Assembly: GCF_029784155.1 (NCBI RefSeq)
Contig: NC_073693.1
Coordinates: forward strand, 317,438,351 to 317,502,350
Length of the DNA stretch: 64,000 nt
Reading direction: 5' to 3'
From: Uranotaenia lowii
Taxonomy: Eukaryota > Arthropoda > Insecta > Diptera > Culicidae
This document shows positions 1 to 12,728 of this stretch, in pieces. Both the position numbers and the translations under genes were made by a program. The notes beneath the pieces were generated by a model. That model saw only the letters and a list, made by a program, of their open reading frames with translations. It ran no database searches and was not told where the DNA came from. Each line of letters opens with the position of its first letter. The first letter of the stretch is position 1.

Positions 1-42
1 ATATTTTTGCAAGGTAAGTATACAACATAGAGCTTAACAATG

Positions 43-87
43 TTCTACAAAGTTGATATTAAAGGTATAATAAACAACTTTGTAGAA
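43..87. repeat. Short hairpin, MITE-fragment-like
   Basis: A perfect 13-bp inverted repeat, TTCTACAAAGTTG and its complement, surrounds a 19-bp AT-rich loop. Related ACAACTTTGT-type arms recur at 35.87-36.16 kb and near 50.52 kb, so this is probably a remnant of a repeated hairpin element rather than a functional RNA. No duplication of flanking DNA is evident. Confidence 0.5.
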
Positions 88-289
88 GAAACCATGCGTG
101 TATCTTGCTTCTGTAAAAAGTTAGATTTTGGCGCCATCTTGCGGAGGAAAGTAGAACTAATTAAATTCCATCAATAGATAGCGCAAATATAGTCGAGTAA
201 CTTTATCGAAGACACCGATGAGCTACAACGAACCCTCTGGCCTGCAGTCAATTTTGACCGCAAAAGTGTGGTTCCTGGCCCACTGTGCG

Positions 290-600
290 ACGTCGCATTG
301 CGAAAGCATTTATTTCTGTATGTTGTTGACATTTGTACGTATCATATGCTTCTCTTATTCAACTAGCTAAACCAATCACTAACATAATTAAACCCGCAAA
401 TTGCATCGGTAGGAAACTTCTAGTTCATAACAAAAATATGCTTATATGCTTATTACCCCAGTTTTGTCTTGCCCTATCACATGAAAAGATTTTTTTCTTT
501 AATAACCAATAAGTCACTCAAACGCAACCAATTTACACATCATCTCTTGTGGAGAATCATGGGCTACACAATGTGGGGTATTTTGGGCTACCTTTATACA
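290..600 (-). repeat. Dispersed repeat, copy 1 (inverted relative to 10.3 kb copy)
   Basis: Read on the minus strand, this segment aligns with the plus strand at about 10,325-10,645. Shared blocks include AAATTGGTTGCGTTTG, GACAAAACT, CATATAAGCA-like, GATGCAATTT and AGAAGCATATGAT in the same order and similar spacing. Copies have diverged and carry no ORF. The bordering TCCTGGCCC block also occurs near 10,150, suggesting a transposon with related ends, but boundaries are not clear. Confidence 0.65.
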
Positions 601-1999
601 CATTTATTTCTTAAATTACATGTATTCAATCTGTAAAGTTTTCTTACGCCAAATGATGAGTTGTTTAAAATATTCTGTCAATTTATTCAATGCGATATGA
701 ATCTTAGATAAGGAATTTCTCCAAAACATTTCGAGCCAGGTTTTTGAAACTATTCGACCATACCCACCCCAATTATGAAATTGTGGGTCAACTTATAAAA
801 TAAACTTTGCATGTTTTTTGGTAAATTTGGATTTAGTCTCCACCATTTTTCAAAATCAAAAAATACATTTTTTTAAAACGGCCAGAAATGGGAGAAAATA
901 ATTTATTATTAACTTTAAAATGTAGAAAACCATAAAATTTATTTTTTTCATTTTATCTTTTATAACTAAGAAGTTATAAAGCAAAGAAGAAAGTGACCCA
1001 TCATACCTCACTCTCCCCTATTTAGATGCACTCAAAATAAAAACAGTTATAAGTGTAATTTATCTCTGTAAACGTTATAAATCCAGCTTTTTAAACACAT
1101 TTTTCTGCGTGACTGCGGGGTTCATAAAAAAAAAGATAACGAAAAAGGATTTTGCAGATCCACTAAGACATTCTCCCATGTTGTTTCAATATTTAACTCA
1201 AAAAATTGTTTAAAATAACCGATGGAAATTACTGAGTGTCATTTCAATTCACGAAGAACATTGAACCCGTTTTCGCGCTGTTCGTGGTTCACGGATATCC
1301 ATTGTGAAAGATGACCCCCACCTGTCAATTGTGTCTTACGGGCAAAGTTTGTTATTCGTCAATCAGACGAAAGCCCTGTAGCAACAATGGAACCTAGAAT
1401 CATTTAAATAAGACTGAATCGAACCTTTACCATCATTACGGTTAATCAAGGATGGATAAACGAATCTAACGATGGTGGTTGGGGTTGAATAATTTATTGA
1501 CACCTTGTCGAGGAACGAATGATGGGGTAGGTTCATTTGAATGGCAAGGTAAAGAAAACTACTGAGCTCTCCAACTTTGGATGGACTTATTGAAAAGAAT
1601 GTTCATCACTATGAACCCAGCATTGAAACTGGTACATGTTTATTTAGTTGTTTGGCTGGGATAGTAAAGAAAAATACAGGCATTATTCAATTAGTAAGTT
1701 GTTATTGAATGTCAATAGCCAAATTTGAATAAATTGCAGTTTTCCTCCAAGTATACAATATTTATTTTGATAACAGTACACTTTTCGAAATTCCTTAAAA
1801 ATGTTTCAAATAACTAAATTTATGCCTAAGAACTTTTGAATCTAAAAAAAAATACATCAAAGCTCAAAAAAAAGTCATCCGAAAAGCATTTACTGAAATA
1901 TTTAAACTGAATCTGGCACGCTTAATTCAAATCACTGCCGCGTATCGTTTCGGGACGACCGCAAATCAACTACCGAATAAATCATGGAAATTTTTTTTA
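601..1999. other. AT-rich spacer, nothing recognised
   Basis: Long A/T runs and no open frame of coding quality. I see no splice-linked exons, RNA gene or clear terminal repeats. The patch 1,240-1,480 is slightly GC-richer but contains no supported element. Confidence 0.5.
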
Positions 2000-2320
2000 C
2001 ATTCTACCAGCCTCCATCACGGACAGGCTCCCCGGAACATCATGGCGGAAACCATTCGGTGCATAATTTAGCACCAGATTTAGCACAGCAGTTAGTAGCT
2101 TATTGCAACCGACAAATCGTGGCCAGAGGGAAAAACCGCGTTCTGCTTGCTTGCTCCAGGTTTTCAGGTTGGACCCCTTCCGGGTATAAAAGGGAAAATT
2201 TACACATGTTCTTCCCAAAAAACCAACAACAAAAAACCCAAAACACACACAGTATAGAATAAATAACAACCCTCGAAAAATCATTTCCGGGCACCACACA
2301 CAATCAACACATTCGCAGCT
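2000..2320 (+). promoter_or_regulatory. GC-richer patch with TATA box, possible promoter
   Basis: Base composition rises sharply against the flanks. GGGTATAAAAGGG holds a canonical TATA box at 2,185-2,192. About 130 bp downstream an ATG near 2,322 opens a frame of about 53 codons ending at 2,481, with a GTAAAT donor-like site inside it. This could be a promoter and first exon of a gene lying mostly elsewhere, or a conserved non-coding patch. No protein family is recognised. Confidence 0.2.
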
Positions 2321-2489
2321 CCAATGAAAATGTTGAAGGTGGCTGGGAAGAATGCGGAAAGGGAATATACCGTAAATGGATCTATAAAATGCGCAAAACC
2401 GTTTCCATTCAGTAAAACTCGAATAGGCACCTACCTACAAGCTATCATATTGGGTTTTTATGAAACAGGGCTTTGTTCCTGATGACACT

Positions 2490-4230
2490 CTAAAGGCCGT
2501 GTCAAAAGAAAGGGAGAAATCATATTTGAAATAATTTATTTAGTTAGATATGTTATTTAAGTTCAATCGTTCGATTTTGATGGAAGTTTCAACACAAAAG
2601 TTGTTTTGCGGTTTTTTTTTTAATTTAAGCATTTTACTGTGATCTTTTAATTTGAACTTTTAATAAATTCACTTTTGGCGAAAAAAAGAAAAAGATTCTA
2701 CACCCAAAATTTTGCCTTTATTCCAATCATGAGTTCCTGATATTTCCACATAATTGGCATGAGACGTGAACGTGAATAACGGTGATACGCAACTGTGCGT
2801 ATCTATGAAAGGCAGGCAGAAGTTTTTGAAACTATTGAAATTATGAGATTTTTTAATTCACGAACGGAAAAAATCACTTTTGAACAGTACAAGCGAGTAG
2901 AATGTGTATACAATGGTATACATATGGTATCTAAACCCAATAACACTGTTGAGAATATTCAAAATTATTTCAATGTCCTTTTTTCAAATTCTATTGATTG
3001 AGTTGTTTTGTTTTTTAAAGAATGTTATTTACAAATTTTAATTAGAAATTAATTTCCATAAAAAACATGTATTTTCATTTTTTTTTTCATTCTAACTTTA
3101 AAATTATAAAAATTTAACAAAAACATCGAATAAAAGTTATTGACAACATTTAAAACCTATTGAAATATTCCATGAAATTTTTGTTGAAAATACAATAAAT
3201 AAAAATGGATTGAAAAAAAAACTTCAAGACCAGGACGTTGCAAAAGGTTAAAATCTTCATGTATTTTGTTTTGAGCGGAACAAAGAATTTTTTCGACGAT
3301 TTCCATATGAATTTTTTTTCTTCATTTTCTTTTACTTTACAGTCATTCTAACATTTTCTGATGGACTCATTTCCAATTTAAAAAAAAAATCGGAGCATTT
3401 GAAAGTTAGTTTTTACAGAATCAATCGAACATAACCCAAATTATGTAATTTACAACTTATTGGTAAAAGTAAATCAAAAAACAAAAAAGATCATTTTAAA
3501 TTCTTTTTCTTTTATAAAATTTGAAAAAATTGATACCATCCATGAAATGCACAGTGGTTCAGAACTCGAAAAACATAATCATGGGTTTCTTGAAGGCTTA
3601 AATATCAGAATAGTTTTATGATATGTTCTACAATGTTTCTTATCTTGAAATGCGCATTATTTAATTAAAAAAAACTCCTGATCAACCCACCTATAACTGA
3701 GATAATTATCCTTTTTTTATCATTTTATCACTTTGACTTCTTCAAAAAAAAATTGGAGATCATTAAATATTAAAAAACTTTATTAAAGACATCAAAACTC
3801 TATTTTTTAAAACAACATGTTTTAATAGCATTTAATATCAACCTTAAAATCGAAAAATTCCTTATTTTTTCGAAGCGAATTTTAAGACCAAATTAGAATG
3901 AAAGAGTTGTGACAATAGTAAAATTACACAACTCCAAACAAGGTGTCAAGTCACCATTTTGAAGTGGTAATGGTGCTTTTTGGGTGATTTCTTTTGAAAA
4001 TAGCATGTTTCCATTGATGCTATGACTACTTCTATCCATCATTTACGCATTTTGTTGACCATATGTACTCAAATTTGGTTTAAACTGCCTTTTCTCAAAA
4101 CGTTTGCAAGAATTTAGTTTTCGAGAGCCAGTTTCAGCCCAGGGCAGACCAGGGCTGAGTTAACTGCATCGCTGTTGTCGAAAACTAGATTTTATATGAA
4201 CTTTAAGCGTAAAGGCAGAAACACAATACA
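2490..4230. other. AT-rich spacer, nothing recognised
   Basis: Strongly AT-rich with frequent stops in all frames. The longest open frames (about 68 codons) look like chance frames of A/T-rich composition. No repeat with clear ends was found. Confidence 0.5.
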
Positions 4231-4232
4231 GC

Positions 4233-4303
4233 GTCGGTCGTCGCGTCACGTCAGCGGTCAACGCTGTCGATAAGTACTAAAACGCGGACGCGACGCACCC
4301 GAC
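4233..4303. repeat. GC-rich imperfect palindrome
   Basis: Arms starting GTCGGTCGTCGCGTC and ending GACGCGACGCACCCGAC pair around a short centre, in DNA that is otherwise about 70 percent AT. The left side is preceded by AAAGGCAGAAACACAATACA, which resembles insect MITE ends in style. It is probably a small hairpin transposon remnant. Confidence 0.45.
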
Positions 4304-4760
4304 GATTAAGAATTTGACAGCTGAACAATTCCATGAAAATTCTTTTGGCACTTAGAAAAAAAAGAAATTAACTATCATTAAGCACTTAAATTGGAAACTT
4401 GCTTGCATATCCATTTGAATGAAAAAGCCTACATTTATCCTGATGTTTATATTTCTGATTTTTCTGATATTGCTCAGATTCTTAATTTAAAAAAAAATCC
4501 TTTTTCAAAAATCCATAGAGCCGATAGACAAAAGTCGTAAAAAGTTTAAATTCGATAAAATATTTGTTTCAATGTTCAATAATTGAAAGTACGGTAAAAA
4601 TATGTTTAGAACTCTTTGATTAAATTTTAATCCCTTTGAAATCCAATCTTTAAGACTTTTAATTGTTTCTCAAAATAATTCAATATTCAGATTGCAAAGT
4701 ATCTTATAACTTTTTTATGAGATTTAAATTACAACCATACCAAAATTTTTTTGTTCACAA

Positions 4761-7585
4761 CAGGCCCGTGCGAAGGACCCGTCCATGGGGGAGGGGAGAG
4801 GGGTTCAAAATTCAAATTCAGCCAAAAATAACAACAATACCAAAAATATACAAAAAATAATCAAATTGATTCAAAACAATTATCATACTTATGATAATCA
4901 CACAAACTGAAAAGATCCGAGTTTCAGCATAAAAACTTTATCTACAATTGCGTATAAAAAAATGAAGTCGTGAAGCAGCGCACTCGCTTCCCACTTTGCC
5001 CAGTTGCCATTTCTGTCTGGGTTGATATTTTTTCATGAAATTTTCTTAAAAGCTAGTTTAACTATCTAACTTACATTCCTCAAAATTAGGAGACTGTACT
5101 ATGAATGAAAAAAAGAAACAGCTATTCTTGTGGTAAAAGGTAAGTTGAGATTGATTCACGAAATTCGCTGTATTTTTGACAATTTTCATTGAAAATTCCT
5201 GAAATTTGTCCAAAAGATGTAAAAATATTTGATCTAGTACCTAGCACAGGTTCATCAAAATCGACAGACGCAGTCATAAATGGACCGGTTTGAAAATAAG
5301 GTTAATTATCGCCTGACAGGCAATTTCATTCTTTTTTTTTGAACGGATTTTTGTATGGAAAATATCAATATCAATTTTTTTCACGAATACAAAAATTTTC
5401 AAAAAAAAATGTTGGTTATTGAAAAAAAAAATTCATTCCTGATTTATTGAATTAAACTTACAAATAAAAGATTGGCAAATAATCAATAAGAAATTGAAAG
5501 AATAAAAAAAATAATTTTATGCTTATGCTTTTATGATTTAATTATCGAGGGATTAACGATACGTTTTCACTCTAATAAAAATTATGAATTACAAGTTTTG
5601 TTGTAAATATTGAAAGCACAAAGTTCATACAAATTAAGTTGACCCAAATTTAGTTAATACCCAATGAATTTAAACATAAATTTCAAATTTCTACTTCAAA
5701 TAATTTTTGAACTTTCTAAAGCTAAATCAAAAATCCTTATCGATTAAAAAATGTATAAATACAATGAAGATAAAATTAACAAAATTTATAGATTAATAAA
5801 TTTATAAATGTCAATCGAAGGTTTTAGAGTTCTGAATATTTTGTCGGTTTCAATTGGAATATTGGGTTTGGAAAGGATAGAATGTGGAAACTATATTTTT
5901 CGTATAAAAATCCTAGTTTCAAAGGCTTCCAAGCAAATCATGTTTCAAGAACACAAAAATTCAGAATTAAAAAAACACTTTTTTAAAAAATATTTCATAA
6001 AGTTTTAATAGTTTAACTTTAAAATTCGGTAAGTTTATTTGAAAATTTAAACAAAATGTGAAGAAGAAAACGATAAAATGTTTAACATTTTAGAAGTTTT
6101 TTTTTTCAATAAACTCGTCTAACCATTTTAAAAACTTATAAATAGAATTTAATTGATAACTCAAAGGAACAGCATTTTGGTACCTATGATTGAATGATTT
6201 ATTTGGCAAATATAAGCGCCCTGAACTAAAAATTTTGTCTATCTCCTTGCGTTTTGATTAAATGTAGTTTATTAGCTTTAAAATGTATCAGTTTTAGGTG
6301 AAATCGATCATTGATTACTGATGAAATAACAAATCTACGTTAAAGAAAAATCTGATATTGAGGCATCATATTTTGAAGACGATGATGCATGATCTAAAAA
6401 TTTGAACTCTACAGTTATGAAAAAATTGGAAATATTTCATTGCAAGTATTTCTGACATTACTAAATAAAGTTTAGTAGAACGAAATATAATTAATTTAAT
6501 AAAATTTGTTCAAACCTGCAAAACGATTAATTTTTTTGTTATGCAAATATCCCAAACTCAATTTGATTTGAAACTTCATTCATCGCTTTTGATTCTGATG
6601 TTGAGATTAAGAAGATCAAGAAACACAAAACAAAATTTTGACTTAAAATTATTTTTTGAAGAATATTTCATATCAGCACGATGTTTTGTAAATCAAAATT
6701 TTGTTGGCTTCCAACTTGTTTATGTATAAAATTAGTATTCGATGAATGAATTTCGATGTTAAAATTTATTTCGTTACACTTCCTGATAAAATCCCAATAA
6801 AAATGTCAAGTTTAGAGTCTCAATACAAAATGTTGATTGAATTGCAAATAGAAATAAATAATTAAAAATAAGTTAGAATTCGTGAACGGCAAATAATAAG
6901 TTTCGTGAAATTAAATGTCTCAAGTCTAAGGTATGTATGTATGTTGTATGTTGGTAATCCACCATGGGTGCACGGATTCACCGCAGTTTCTGCCAAAGTA
7001 TGGGTTCACATGCATTCCTTAGATTATTAGGTTCGACAAATCTCCAATGCAGCGCGCCAACCATACCCGGACCCCATGGCTTCGTATGAACTGTTATGTG
7101 GTGAATGTACTGCGTGTGTTGATGTAGGTATATTTTGGAAGAACGAATCAATCAGGTGGGCTAGTTTACTTACAGGTATTCCGGCATCCGTGTATATACC
7201 TGGCCAGCTGGCAACTGATTGAACATTCCAATTATATAGTCAGTTATATAATGAAACACATCTTACCTGTCGGCCCGCTTATGGGATTCGAACCCAAAAG
7301 TTTTTCTTGCCGATACCGGGAATCGAACCCAGTACGCCTGGCGTACCAATACCAGACTCGCGCCAGCCTATCCACTAGACCACATCGGCGCTTTAAATGT
7401 CTCAAGTCTAAGGTGAGTAAAAACTAATTTCCGCCGGACTTTTATGTTAACACTTATTTAACATCTTTTGAAATCAGGTAATTCCCCTCTACTACGTTGA
7501 AATTTTTACTTGGAAAAAATCTCAATGGGGGGGGGGGGGTGGGTTAAACCCCGAAACCCCTCCTTCCCCCGTTCGCACGGCCTTG
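4761..7585. mobile_element. Non-autonomous hAT-like DNA transposon
   Basis: The left end CAGGCCCGTGCGAAGG and the complement of the right end, CAAGGCCGTGCGAACGG, form terminal inverted repeats. They are flanked by an 8-bp duplication, GTTCACAA at 4,753-4,760 and GTTCAAAA at 7,586-7,593 (7 of 8 match). Eight-bp duplications and CA-starting ends fit the hAT superfamily. The interior is AT-rich and has no transposase frame, so it would depend on a helper in trans. A SINE later inserted at 6,933-7,393. The element is therefore about 2.36 kb without the SINE. Confidence 0.65.
6933..7393 (-). mobile_element. tRNA-derived SINE, copy 1
   Basis: The element lies on the minus strand and is flanked by identical 21-bp target duplications (6,912-6,932 and 7,394-7,414). 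Its 5' head folds like a tRNA: a 7-bp acceptor pairing, a D-arm, and a T-arm with box A-like TGGTCTAGTGG and perfect box B GGTTCGATTCC. A second perfect box B, GGTTCGAATCC, follows 35 bp later. The tail is an ACATACAACATACAT-type simple repeat. It differs from the copy at 14,041 at only about five positions and one indel, so both inserted recently. It sits inside the hAT-like element, which is older. Confidence 0.9.
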
Positions 7586-8008
7586 GTTCAAAATAACTTT
7601 TAAAATATAATACTGATTAGTTCATTAAGGAAAAAAAGCTTGATTTCGTTTTTTTTTACAGTTGTCTATTTCCGATTTTTTTTATTTCTGTGGTGTAAAA
7701 GGACTCTTCGTAAATTGCCAATACCTCTGTTAGCTCAAAAGAACGAAATTCAGTATGGTGGTCAGAATAAAATTCGCTAGCATTTAAATATAAAATAGCA
7801 GTGACGTCTTGTTACACTAATTTTTTCTAACAAGCTAAAGTTGAGCAATTTTTGTAGATAAAACTTACATAAATAATGGTTTATGAAGACCAAAAACGAT
7901 TTTGTAGCCAAAATGCTGAAATTCGAAGCTGCAGGATGAGTTGACAGAGTAGGTACTTATCTCACGAAAAATTGTTCCAGAATTTCAAATCTGCAGTTGT
8001 ATTTAGCC

Positions 8009-8454
8009 TATGGTTGCCAGAACCTTTTAAGCTCGTACCCGGGCCGGAAAATCCAGGCTATTTTATCTAAAAACCTGGCAAAATTCGGGCATTTGATTCC
8101 GAAATGTCGACAAAAAATCTGGGCAACATCCAGGCAAATTTAGTCAAAATCCAGGATTTGCTCTACACAAATCAAGAAAAAAACATGAAAAAATATTTCC
8201 CTAGCAGTTTTTAAATCGTTTTTTAGTCTTTCAAAAAAAAACTTTCATGGTTTATTTTAAAACTTGTAAAAAAAATTTCGCTTAAGACGAAAAAATAAAA
8301 ATTCTAACTTAACAATTTTTTTTGTTTCATTTGGCAAATAAAGTTAATAAATCCGGGCGTTTTTCAATGAAATCCTGGCAACCGGGCCGGGCCGGAATTT
8401 TGATAGATTTCGAATCAAATTTCCGGGCAAACCCAGAGAAAACCGGCAACCTTA
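8009..8454. mobile_element. MITE with exact 8-bp target duplication (hAT-like)
   Basis: The ends TATGGTTGCCAG and, on the other strand, TAAGGTTGCCGG are inverted repeats flanked by an exact ATTTAGCC duplication at 8,001-8,008 and 8,455-8,462. The 446-bp body is rich in CCGGGC/CCAGGCAA words. Fragments with similar wording occur near 28.85 kb and 61.6-62.75 kb. No coding capacity. The duplication length and TA-start ends fit a hAT-related MITE. Confidence 0.8.
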
Positions 8455-8462
8455 ATTTAGCC

Positions 8463-10324
8463 GAAGTCATTTCTGTTAAAAATAAATAAAATAAATTAAA
8501 ACTGACTGTTTAAAGATGAAAAGATCTAAATAAACGATTTGATCAGTCCCCCCTTTGAAGATTGTGATTTGAAGAAATAAAAACAAAAATAATTTTTATA
8601 TTTCACTTAAATGTTGGTCGATTTCATTAAAATAAGTATCAAATTTAAGCATACAAATTTATTCAAGAGCGCTGAAATTTTTAAATCGAGCGATGAAATT
8701 AATTGATCAGAATTACAGTTTTCATGAAATAGGGCTCTTTTGAAAGGCTTGTATCTCCTGTAACACTTAATATGTTTTCAAACAGCATTTTAACCATGGA
8801 ACATAAGGGGACCCAGCCAGTATAGTTTCCAATCAACATTAAAAATTTCAAATTCTCAATGAAACTTTATAGTTATTTTTTAAGTAACAATCTTTACTCA
8901 AAATAGATACCAAAACCTTAAAAACTTATTTAAATTTCAAAATTCTATCACAGATTTTCAAAATTTCTTACTTTTCACTTTCCGTGTCGAAGAACTGAAA
9001 ATTGTTTTTCAGTTGAGATTCTTGAATTTCAATTCGAATTATCATTAGAAAATAAAATTAGTATGATGCTTTGAAATCCTGGTTCAAATTTTATTTTGCA
9101 TTTCAAACAAAATTTGATCCATGATTTTCGAAACTCATGTGCATTTTAAATTAATGAAAATTAATTTTCTCAATAGAAAAAAACTATAACAAACTATCCT
9201 TAGTAATCATTTTGAGAACTTCGAGATTGGAAGTTCTTGAATTTTATTTTTTATGTAGAATTCAAAAATCATAGCTTCAAAATGGCGATCTAAAACCAAA
9301 ACTCAGAATATGAACTTTATATTGAAATTCAGTTCCGCAAGTTGGATTAATTTTTTTTATTATTATTCTAGATTGAAAACCAAAACTTCAAATTTTAATT
9401 ACGAATTTATGATGGAGGAGATGTAAAGCAGATTTAACATCTTGGCTCATATATGAATTTCTAAATCTGGAATTAAAATTCAGAAATCGTATTGAAACCC
9501 GGAAAAATATCAAAATATAAATTTTGAATCAAGGCTCAGAAACAATGTGAATGAGTTTGTCATTCAAGAGAAAATATCAAAATTATCATTTTGTTGATGG
9601 ATTCAAATCGAAAACGATCGTAGTCTTGTCATGTCGATAGAAAATTAAATTTGCAATTAAAGAAAAGAAAGAAAAAAAAATGAAAACCTTTTTTAAATCA
9701 TGGAAAAAATCATTCAAATGAAAAATATTTTCTGATTATTTTTTTTATGTACTGTTTAACATTTTGAATATTGCAGTAAAATCGAAAGTCTAATTTAAAT
9801 TTTTGAAAACATTGAACTTAGAAATAATTTGTAATACCGTATAATTTTGATCTATTATTTTAAATTTTTAAAATGTGATATATTTTCATCGATGGTTGAT
9901 ATCTTTGAATTTGGTCAAGAGTTTGGTGGATTCAGCTTGTATAAATTGAAGGTTTCCTTAAATGACGTTTTTTATGCTCCATGCTCTAATCTCAACCTAC
10001 CAGACTTTTGAACAAATACAAAAATTTTAAACATCGCTGAAACCCTATTTCTTTATTTTGATTCATAAATAATTAATAATAGTAATTTTCAAGCGATTTC
10101 AGATGAGGAAATAAATAAAAATTATGTATTATCGAACAGTTCCTTATTCCTGGCCCGCGATCGTTTTGGCAAAATTCCTTATAAAGGATTTATTTTCGTC
10201 TCTATCGCATTGGAAAAAAAATGACAAAATATTTTTCATAACTCTTTATTTGGCATAAGAAAACTTTGCAGATAGGAAAAACGTATTTTATGTTCTGAAT
10301 GTGTATAAAAACACCAAAATATAG
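8463..10324. other. AT-rich spacer, nothing recognised
   Basis: Repetitive use of AAAATTTCAAATT-type words but no bounded repeat, no coding frame and no RNA fold that stands out. Confidence 0.45.
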
Positions 10325-10645
10325 GTGGCCTAAGAAACCTCACAAAATGTGGCCCACGATTTCCCGCAAGCTATGATTTGCAAATTGGTTGCGTTTGTGT
10401 GACTAATTTATGTTCCATCAAAAAATCGTTTTCGACGTGAAAAAACATGACAAAACTAAGATCATAAGCGTATAAGCAAATTTTTGTTTTGTACTTTAGG
10501 TCTCCAATGGATGCAATTTACGGGTGCTTATTAAATTATGTAAGTATATTTTTCTAGGCTAGTTATATAAAAGAAGCATATGATGCGTTCATAAGGCAAA
10601 AACATTTAGATTTATTTGCTTACGCAAAACGACGACGATGACAGT
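10325..10645 (+). repeat. Dispersed repeat, copy 2 (inverted relative to 0.3 kb copy)
   Basis: This is the plus-strand counterpart of the minus-strand repeat at 290-600. It shares ordered blocks such as AAATTGGTTGCGTTTG and AGAAGCATATGAT. The two copies are about 10 kb apart in opposite orientation. No ORF or clean duplication of flanking DNA was identified. Confidence 0.65.
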
Positions 10646-10649
10646 TGGA

Positions 10650-12725
10650 TTGAGATTTGTATCTCAACACACAGCTGAGATATTGAGAGTGGCTTACGTT
10701 ACCCCTCTCTCTCCTAGAAAAAAAAAACAGTCACCAAACCCCCCCTCCTCCTCCATTAAGGCGGAGCTTGCCATGGTCCTAATTTTTACTGAAACATTTT
10801 TATACTCAAATTCATCATCATGAAAATATAATAGTACTTTTCTGGCTTATAAAGAGCAATACACATCACTGAGATAACTCCTGGGAAATTCTTCCTAAGA
10901 TAAATATTGTTTCAGGTCATTAACCTCGGGCATCGATTTTTTTTGGATTTTAGGTGTAAATTTTTTTCTGGATTTATTTTTCGGAGCAAGAAATTTTTTT
11001 TTATTAAACAGTAATCAAAATTTTATTTTGTTTTTATTTCGATTATATTCGTTTCAACACCTTGATGTCATTTGCGACTTTATATCAACGTTGCAGTTAG
11101 AGGACAATTATTCAATAACTTATCCAGTGCAACTGTGTTCGATGTTTACTCTTGAGCTCGAACTCACGGACATTGGCTCAGGAAGCAACAGACTTGTCAA
11201 CTGATCTATATCACAAGCCATGAAATATTGAAGTCTTTTGTTTAGAAAATTTAACAATTTCAAAGCTTTTTTAAAATAAATATGCCTACCAAACATGTAA
11301 TGGTTAAAAGTGATGTTAGAAGAATAAATTTTTGAACGGTTTCAAATGCATGGTAGTTTCATAATTAAGGTAGTTTTCATTGCGTTTCATATGATAAGAT
11401 GGTAAATATTTGGTGTGCTGGTGTTCCTATGAATTACATCAAATTTCATTGAAAAAGGCTTAAGACTATCATTTTTTCCATTCGTCACCTAAACAACAAA
11501 CATATTTTCCTATTGTTTATTATTTTCGCCCTCACTTGTACACAATAATTGTGTACGAGAACAAACTGAGGGAGGTTCTTTGTTTTGGTTCCCGCCAGTT
11601 AAGGGTTGATTCCGCAACGTGAGGTAGCGTAGCAAAGCGTATACAAAAAAAAAACGAGGAATATATGAACCATACCCGAATGGCCTTCACAATCTAGTGC
11701 TAAACCGAGCGAGCAAATATGTTTACGCTACCAATATAACACGGTCGTAAATATTTTCTCATGTGATTTTCCGGCCGCTTCGCCCGCTCGATGGCTCTAG
11801 AACACTGAGCGCTGAATGAGGGTGAATGAGTGGGTGGATTTTCGGTCGGGTTTTGTTGCCCCACGTTTTCTGTTGCTCAATTTGCCAACAGGCATTTTCA
11901 GTGGCTCCGGCAGACCAAAAGCTGGTCCGAACACATTTAGTTAGAGAGACCCCTTACCACATACAGACACACACATACACATTCATACACTCATACGACC
12001 TACTCAAAGCCGTATGAGCCGTTATCAAAAGCGGATCGCCGCACCGGGGAAAAGTCATTCGCAGAGTGTGTGGCGTGTGGTTGAAAATGTGGCTCGAATC
12101 ATCACCAGAAGGTGCCCACAGGCTCAACACTTCCGTTTTTCGAGCAGAGCAGAAATGACGTGGGAGTTGGATGCCGTTGACGGGATTGAATTCGGTGATG
12201 TCGTGCGGGTATTAACTACCGGGGGGCTTCGGCACATTTTATGGACTATCGTTTTATTTCGGTGAGAAGCGGATTTACAGTTGTGAATTATTATTTAATC
12301 GAAACTGTCGAACATTTAATTTCATCATTCGGATAATGATGAGTTTAGTTACAAATGGTTTCGTTGGCAGGAATACTTAGATAAATTGTTTTTTTTTTTC
12401 ATTCTTCAACTACGGCTCGGTTTAGAGATGAAATACACGAGGATGTAATCCAACAAATAATCTTCACACATTTAAAATGAATTAGTCAAAAGTTTTTTCT
12501 ATTAACGTGTTCTGCCGCTTCAATTTTATTGGAATGTAATTATTTAATTTATTTTTTATTTTTTTTTTTGTAGCGGCCCACCACACTCCCCCACACCAAG
12601 AGGCTCAATTGAGCCCCCTGGTAATGGACGCTACTGTTCTCAGCACGTCTGGCAGCAAAACAAAGAAATTTCAACGCGAACAAAATTTTAATCATGCTGA
12701 GAACACAAAAGTTTATTATTTACTG
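10650..12725. other. Spacer with GC-richer patch 11.54-12.27 kb
   Basis: Most is AT-rich. From about 11,540 to 12,270 composition becomes more balanced and the sequence looks single-copy. An 83-codon frame (12,014-12,265) lies there and overlaps a donor-like GGTGAGAAG at its end, but no domain or homologue is recognised. I treat the patch as unassigned non-coding or 5' exon candidate. The stretch from 12,570 to 12,725 contains an inverted pair GTTCTCAGCA / TGCTGAGAAC just before the RTE-like fragment. Confidence 0.35.
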
Positions 12726-12728
12726 CAT

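Noticed and set aside
740..1020. MITE ending in CTCACTCTCCCCTA
   Set aside because: The right side looks like a TA-type end but no matching left end could be found.
12014..12265. 83-codon frame as a gene
   Set aside because: No recognised domain, no clear splice partner and no conserved features; kept only as part of an unassigned GC-richer patch.
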